Shown: piece after piece, positions 7,574 through 10,779 of the stretch | How positions within the stretch are numbered: position 1 is the first letter of the stretch | Layout: each line of letters opens with the position of its first letter | From: Candidatus Woesebacteria bacterium | Lineage (GTDB): Bacteria > Patescibacteriota > Microgenomatia > UBA8517 | Direction: 5' to 3' | Assembly: GCA_026394855.1 (NCBI GenBank) | Contig: JAPLZT010000141.1 | Location: 1 to 10,779, forward strand | DNA length: 10,779 nt | Notes under the pieces: model-generated | The model's database searches: none | Seen by the model: only the letters and a program-made list of their open reading frames with translations | Told to the model about the DNA's origin: nothing | Position numbers and translations under genes: made by a program

Positions 7574-8249
7574 ATTGTCACCCTCAGACTTCGCTTACCT
7601 ATATGAAGAGTGCAAGCTTTGCTACTACCTTAAAATAAAGTATGGAATATATCAGCCTTCAATGCCCATGCCCGGAGTTTTTTCTGCAATAAACACCCGC
7701 CTTCAAAGTACATTGGTAGGAAAAGATTTAAGCATTTTAGCCGAAGGCCTTCCGGAAGGAAAAGTAATTTCTCAAGAAGGCTGGGTTGATTCAAAGACAG
7801 TTTCCGGAACAGAAGCTTATATTAAGGGTAAGTACGATCTTTTATTGGAAAGACCTGACAAAACGCATCTACTTGTTGATTTAAAGATAAGCCAGCCGCA
7901 TGACGATAAAATAGAAAAGTATAAAACTCAGCTTAATGCCTATAAGTATGCTTTAGAAAATCCCAAATACGGCAAGGGTTACAAAATTACAAAAATCGGT
8001 CTTCTAATCTTTTATCCTGAAGGTGTTTCATTTAAGGATAATGAAGCTTTGATCCACTTTCCTCCCAAATGGCTGGAAGTTCCTCTTGATGAAAAAGGAT
8101 TTATAACTTTTATCAAAGAAGTAAACAAACTTCTTGCGGGAGAAACCCCTCCCGAAAGTAAAACCTGCAAGTGGTGTCAGTATAGGCATGTAGGCGAAAC
8201 CCTTTCCCACTTAGAGCAAGTGCCTGTTCAGGATGAAATTCCGTTTTAA
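7566..8249 (+). CDS. PD-(D/E)XK nuclease-family protein, Cas4/RecB-like, with four cysteines
   Basis: A 227-residue protein with the core of a RecB/Cas4-type nuclease: a helical start with LSPSDFAYLYEECKLC (4-19), IKGKYDLLLE with Asp91 (86-95), VDLKIS with Asp105 and Lys107 (the D-x-K catalytic element, 104-109), and the Q-x3-Y element QLNAY (122-126). Two cysteine pairs lie at opposite ends, C16-x2-C19 and C201-x2-C204 (CKWCQY), placed as in the iron-sulphur clusters that staple the ends of Cas4 and AddB-type nucleases, though the exact spacing differs. It should therefore be a metal-dependent DNA nuclease. No cas1, cas2 or CRISPR repeat is in the window, so it is a stand-alone member. Its ATG is inside the last codons of the RhuM gene, implying coupled expression. 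Confidence 0.85.
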   Translation: MYKLSPSDFAYLYEECKLCYYLKIKYGIYQPSMPMPGVFSAINTRLQSTLVGKDLSILAEGLPEGKVISQEGWVDSKTVSGTEAYIKGKYDLLLERPDKTHLLVDLKISQPHDDKIEKYKTQLNAYKYALENPKYGKGYKITKIGLLIFYPEGVSFKDNEALIHFPPKWLEVPLDEKGFITFIKEVNKLLAGETPPESKTCKWCQYRHVGETLSHLEQVPVQDEIPF

Positions 8250-8258
8250 TTACGTTTG

Positions 8259-8267
8259 TGCTACAAT
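8259..8267 (+). promoter_or_regulatory. Extended -10 promoter element ahead of the 75-residue gene
   Basis: TGCTACAAT (8259-8267) fits an extended -10 (TGnTATAAT) with one mismatch. No good -35 is seen, as is common for extended -10 promoters. Transcription would begin 1-3 nt before the ATG at 8277. Confidence 0.5.
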
Positions 8268-8276
8268 CGTGGCCAA

Positions 8277-8504
8277 ATGGTAGAACGAATTGATTCAGCA
8301 CTTAATCATCTTTTTAAAGCACATATTGCTTTGGGGGTTTATTTATTTATAGATATTGCCAATCTTCATGTTGTTGAAAAGTTTAATCTTCCTACTGGAA
8401 TTTTGAAAAATGTTATTCAACTTTCTCCCGCCGTTGGGTACGGTATAGAAATTTTTCGTCAATTTATATTGACTAATAAAGGCTTGGATGAAGACAAGGC
8501 CTAA
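8277..8504 (+). CDS. Small protein of unknown function (75 residues)
   Basis: The frame can be opened upstream at a TTG (8256), but that TTG overlaps the -10 element, so the ATG at 8277 is chosen, giving 75 residues. The product has a moderately hydrophobic stretch HIALGVYLFIDIANL (16-30) and a second around residues 50-64 (SPAVGYGIEIFRQFI), with an acidic end (LDEDKA). One or two weak membrane or amphipathic helices are possible. I do not recognise the family. It stands alone between the nuclease gene and the next orphan, each with its own promoter-like sequence. Confidence 0.6.
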   Translation: MVERIDSALNHLFKAHIALGVYLFIDIANLHVVEKFNLPTGILKNVIQLSPAVGYGIEIFRQFILTNKGLDEDKA

Positions 8505-8508
8505 TAAC

Positions 8509-8537
8509 TACACAATATTTGCAAGGGCATATATAAT
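8509..8537 (+). promoter_or_regulatory. Candidate promoter of the 119-residue gene
   Basis: TACACA (8509-8514, 4 of 6) is followed after 17 bp by a perfect TATAAT (8532-8537). The -10 ends 6 nt before the ATG at 8544, so transcription should begin at or next to the A of the start codon. Confidence 0.6.
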
Positions 8538-8543
8538 GCGAGT

Positions 8544-8903
8544 ATGACTCCAGAACCTGATCAAATAAGTAAACTTATTAACCAATCACCAAAAGTGAAG
8601 GGAAGCCCCCTTGGGTTTGCCGGAGACGATGGAGAGGTCTCTCCTCGAGAAGTTACGCAAGTGACTGAAGTTAGAGGAAGAAAGCATACGATTACTATTT
8701 CAGAAGGGATTAAAAAGATAGTTGCAAAAGCGAGACTGGTCAGAACCTTAGATAATGGGTTAGAGGCAATTCGTGGAGTCGAGGGATCGTCAATAGATGT
8801 TGATGATTTAAAATTACTATTAAATTCGGTGGAGAAAAGGAGGGTGACAAAAGCTCTACGAAAAGATAGTAAAAATAAAAAACAAAATCTTCAAGGTAAA
8901 TAA
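8544..8903 (+). CDS. Hypothetical basic protein (119 residues)
   Basis: Not recognised. The first 40 or so residues are polar, with Pro and Gly, and look unstructured (MTPEPDQISKLINQSPK, then SPLGFAGDDGEVSPRE). A central part (about 41-103) could form a small domain: a strand-like RGRKHTITIS, then helices around EGIKKIVAKARLVRTLDNGLEA-type sequence and VDDLKLLLNSVEKRRV. The end is highly basic (KALRKDSKNKKQNLQGK), which would suit RNA or DNA contact, but that is a guess from charge. It has the best promoter-like sequence in the window and no Shine-Dalgarno site. It ends 27 bp before the ileS start. Confidence 0.65.
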   Translation: MTPEPDQISKLINQSPKVKGSPLGFAGDDGEVSPREVTQVTEVRGRKHTITISEGIKKIVAKARLVRTLDNGLEAIRGVEGSSIDVDDLKLLLNSVEKRRVTKALRKDSKNKKQNLQGK

Positions 8904-8915
8904 TTGAAATTATTG

Positions 8916-8921
8916 TATAAT
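8916..8921 (+). promoter_or_regulatory. -10 element ahead of ileS
   Basis: A perfect TATAAT preceded directly by TG ends 9 nt before the ATG at 8931. No convincing -35 is present. It predicts a leader of only a few bases. No T-box-like leader, known upstream of tRNA-synthetase genes in Firmicutes, can fit in this 27-bp gap. Confidence 0.5.
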
Positions 8922-8930
8922 TGCTTCAGG

Positions 8931-10779
8931 ATGAATAAGAATTATTTTGATTCAGTTGATCCGAAACCGGATTTTTCCGAAATGGAGAAAGATATACAGA
9001 ATGCGTGGTACAAAGATGGTGTTGTAGATAGATACTTAAATAAAAACAATTCTTCAAAGAAGAATTTTTCTTTTTTGGATGGCCCAATAACTGCGAATAA
9101 TCCAATGGGCATTCATCATGCATGGGGAAGAACATATAAAGATCTTTGGCAGAGGTATAAAAATATGCAGGGGTTTAAACAAAGATTTCAAAACGGTTTT
9201 GATTGTCAGGGTCTTTGGGTAGAGGTTGAAGTTGAAAAAGAACTTGGTTTTAAAAGTAAAAAAGATATAGAGAAATTTGGAATTGCCGAATTTGTTCAAA
9301 AGTGCCGTGACCGGGTTAATAAATATTCCACTATTCAAACGGAGCAATCCAAAAGACTTGGTTACTTCATGGATTGGGATAATTCATATTTCACCATGAG
9401 TGATGAGAATAACTATGCAATTTGGCATTTTCTTAAAAAATGCAACGATATGGGCCTTATTTATAAAGGCCATGATGTAGTTGCTTGGTGTCCAAGGTGC
9501 GAAACCGCAATTTCTCAGCATGAGATGCTTACCGAAGACTACAAAGAAATTACTCACGACTCGATTTTTATTGAATATCCTTTAACAGACAGAAAAAAAA
9601 CATATTTACTGGCTTGGACCACAACCCCATGGACTCTTCCTGGAAATGTTGCCGTTGCGGTTGATCCTAAAAAAGATTATGTAGAAACCGACGGGGGATA
9701 TGTTCTTATAAAAGAAGCCGCCGAAAGACTTAAGCTAAAAATAAAAAAGACGTTTAAGGGAGAGGATCTTGTTGGATTAAATTATGAATCTGTCTTTGAT
9801 AATTTACCTAGAGTTAAAAAGACTTTAGGGAACTACAAGCATAGGGTTATTGCCACAGATCCCTTAATTCTCCCCGTTTCTGTGGAGGAAGGAACAGGTT
9901 TGATTCATGTTGCCTGCGGTCAGGGCTCTGAAGATTATCAGCTTGGCAAAAAAGAGAGTCTTCCTGTAATTGAACTTATAAATGATGAAGCATATTACCT
10001 TGACGGGATGGATGAATTTTCTGGACAAAGTGCCAAAAAACACCCGGAAATTATTATTGAGTATTTAAAAACCAAAGACTCTCTTTTTGATACTCAAAAA
10101 TATACTCATAGATATCCTGCCTGCTGGAGATGTAAAACCGAACTTGTTTGGAAGGTAACAGATGAATGGTATATAGCAATGGACCGTCCTACGCACAAGG
10201 CTACGGACGGCAGGCCCGCATCGACCTTACGAGAAAAAATGGTTGAAGTTACCAAGAAAATTAAGTGGCTTCCTTCATTTGGACTAGAGAGAGAACTTGA
10301 TTGGCTTAAAAATATGCGCGATTGGATGATTTCCAAGAAAAACAGATATTGGGGATTAGCGCTTCCTATTTGGGAATGCCGAAGGTGCAAAAGCTTTGAA
10401 GTAATTGGTTCCAAAGAAGAATTAAATGAAAGGTCAATTGGCGGCAAACTCGAAGGTTCTCCCCACAAACCTCAAATTGACCAAATAAAGATAAAATGTG
10501 GTAATTGCGGCGGAGAGATGGAAAGAATTGAACCCGTTGGCAATCCATGGCTTGATGCAGGAATCATACCTTACTCAACAATTAAAATAAGTGAGTGGAA
10601 GAACTGGCTGCCTGCTGATTTTATTACCGAAAGCTTCCCCGGACAATTTAAAAACTGGTTTTATTCGCTGATTGCAATGAGTACGGTTTTGGAAAACACG
10701 CAGTCTTTTAAAACAGTGTTAGGTTTTGCAACTATGGTTGATGCTCAAGGACGGGGATTTCACAAAAGTTTAGGAAACG
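8931..10779 (+). CDS. ileS: Isoleucyl-tRNA synthetase, N-terminal 616 codons (cut by window end)
   Basis: A class I aminoacyl-tRNA synthetase that charges tRNA-Ile; the 3' end lies beyond the window. Visible in order: the active-site start LDGPITANNPMGIHHAWGRT (49-68), the zinc-type WCPRCETAISQHE (186-198), the editing (CP1) domain with LAWTTTPWTLPGN (227-239), which is IleRS-like rather than ValRS-like, EEGTGLIHVACGQGSEDYQLG, then YPACWRCKTELVW, RDWMISKKNRYWGLALPIWEC, a second four-cysteine zinc site (CRRC and CGNC) and FPGQFKNWFYSL. The HIGH position reads GIHH (60-63) and the KMSKS position reads GFHKS (609-613), both atypical but of a kind I recall from divergent IleRS in such genomes. 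An apparent insertion of about 14 residues at 419-432 coincides with a hairpin-forming DNA segment. The ATG at 8931 follows a -10 element by 9 nt. Confidence 0.93.
   Translation, partial: MNKNYFDSVDPKPDFSEMEKDIQNAWYKDGVVDRYLNKNNSSKKNFSFLDGPITANNPMGIHHAWGRTYKDLWQRYKNMQGFKQRFQNGFDCQGLWVEVEVEKELGFKSKKDIEKFGIAEFVQKCRDRVNKYSTIQTEQSKRLGYFMDWDNSYFTMSDENNYAIWHFLKKCNDMGLIYKGHDVVAWCPRCETAISQHEMLTEDYKEITHDSIFIEYPLTDRKKTYLLAWTTTPWTLPGNVAVAVDPKKDYVETDGGYVLIKEAAERLKLKIKKTFKGEDLVGLNYESVFDNLPRVKKTLGNYKHRVIATDPLILPVSVEEGTGLIHVACGQGSEDYQLGKKESLPVIELINDEAYYLDGMDEFSGQSAKKHPEIIIEYLKTKDSLFDTQKYTHRYPACWRCKTELVWKVTDEWYIAMDRPTHKATDGRPASTLREKMVEVTKKIKWLPSFGLERELDWLKNMRDWMISKKNRYWGLALPIWECRRCKSFEVIGSKEELNERSIGGKLEGSPHKPQIDQIKIKCGNCGGEMERIEPVGNPWLDAGIIPYSTIKISEWKNWLPADFITESFPGQFKNWFYSLIAMSTVLENTQSFKTVLGFATMVDAQGRGFHKSLGN
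10184..10210 (+). repeat. GC-rich imperfect palindrome (hairpin) inside ileS
   Basis: CCGTCCTA (10184-10191) pairs with TA-C-GGACGG (10202-10210), an 8-bp stem with one bulged C (10204) and a 10-nt loop. It is clearly richer in GC than the AT-rich gene around it; the rich stretch continues to about 10225. It encodes part of RPTHKATDGRPAST, placed where I would expect WYIAMD to run directly into LREKM. It resembles in-frame palindromic repeat insertions such as those known in Rickettsia genes; no second copy is in the window. Confidence 0.6.

Noticed and set aside
7566..8249. Nuclease as a CRISPR adaptation Cas4
   Set aside because: No repeats, cas1 or cas2 are visible, and the cysteine spacing (CxxC at both ends) differs from the usual Cas4 arrangement.
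8256..8276. TTG at 8256 as start of the 75-residue gene
   Set aside because: It falls upstream of the predicted transcription start and overlaps the extended -10 element; the ATG at 8277 fits better.
10106..10468. Antisense 120-codon open frame within ileS
   Set aside because: The sense frame is IleRS with clear motifs throughout.
1..10779. Recoding of TGA
   Set aside because: TGA ends ftsW, murG and ftsQ at the expected places, and no in-frame TGA interrupts a recognised gene.

Overview
The window looks like a piece of a Patescibacteria (CPR) chromosome, most likely from the Microgenomates side. It is AT-rich, with short tightly packed genes and overlapping starts. It carries a compact division and cell-wall (dcw) cluster, an isoleucyl-tRNA synthetase of the divergent branch I associate with such genomes, and almost no Shine-Dalgarno sites. 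TGA is used as a stop in ftsW, murG and ftsQ, so this is the standard bacterial code and not the TGA-to-glycine code of Gracilibacteria/Absconditabacteria. The lineage is inferred from gene content and protein style, not from a marker tree.

Region 1 (1-6289) is the dcw cluster, all on the + strand: the end of mraY, a SUMF1/formylglycine-generating-enzyme-fold gene, ftsW, murG, ftsQ, ftsA and ftsZ. MraY makes lipid I, MurG makes lipid II, FtsW polymerises glycan at the septum, FtsQ links to the periplasmic division complex, and FtsA tethers the FtsZ ring to the membrane. murD and murC, often found between mraY and ftsQ, are absent here, and the SUMF1-fold gene sits where murD often lies. ftsW is broken by a perfect 26-bp tandem duplication (1150-1201). 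Removing one copy restores a full 360-residue FtsW exactly.

Region 2 (6290-8930) lies between ftsZ and ileS and looks accessory. It holds a 64-residue basic orphan, a RhuM-family protein overlapped by a Cas4/RecB-like PD-(D/E)XK nuclease with four cysteines, and two small orphan genes that each have a promoter-like element.

Region 3 (8931-10779) is the first 616 codons of ileS, cut by the window edge. It has unusual HIGH and KMSKS signatures and a GC-rich, hairpin-forming segment that appears to be an in-frame palindromic insertion.

A pattern runs through all three regions. At six places a -10-like hexamer ends only 6-9 nt before a start codon, which predicts leaderless or nearly leaderless mRNAs. 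Genes inside the dcw operon instead start by overlap (ATGA, GTGA) or after short gaps. No tRNA, rRNA, CRISPR array, insertion sequence or convincing terminator was seen, and no stretch longer than 300 bases lacks a gene.
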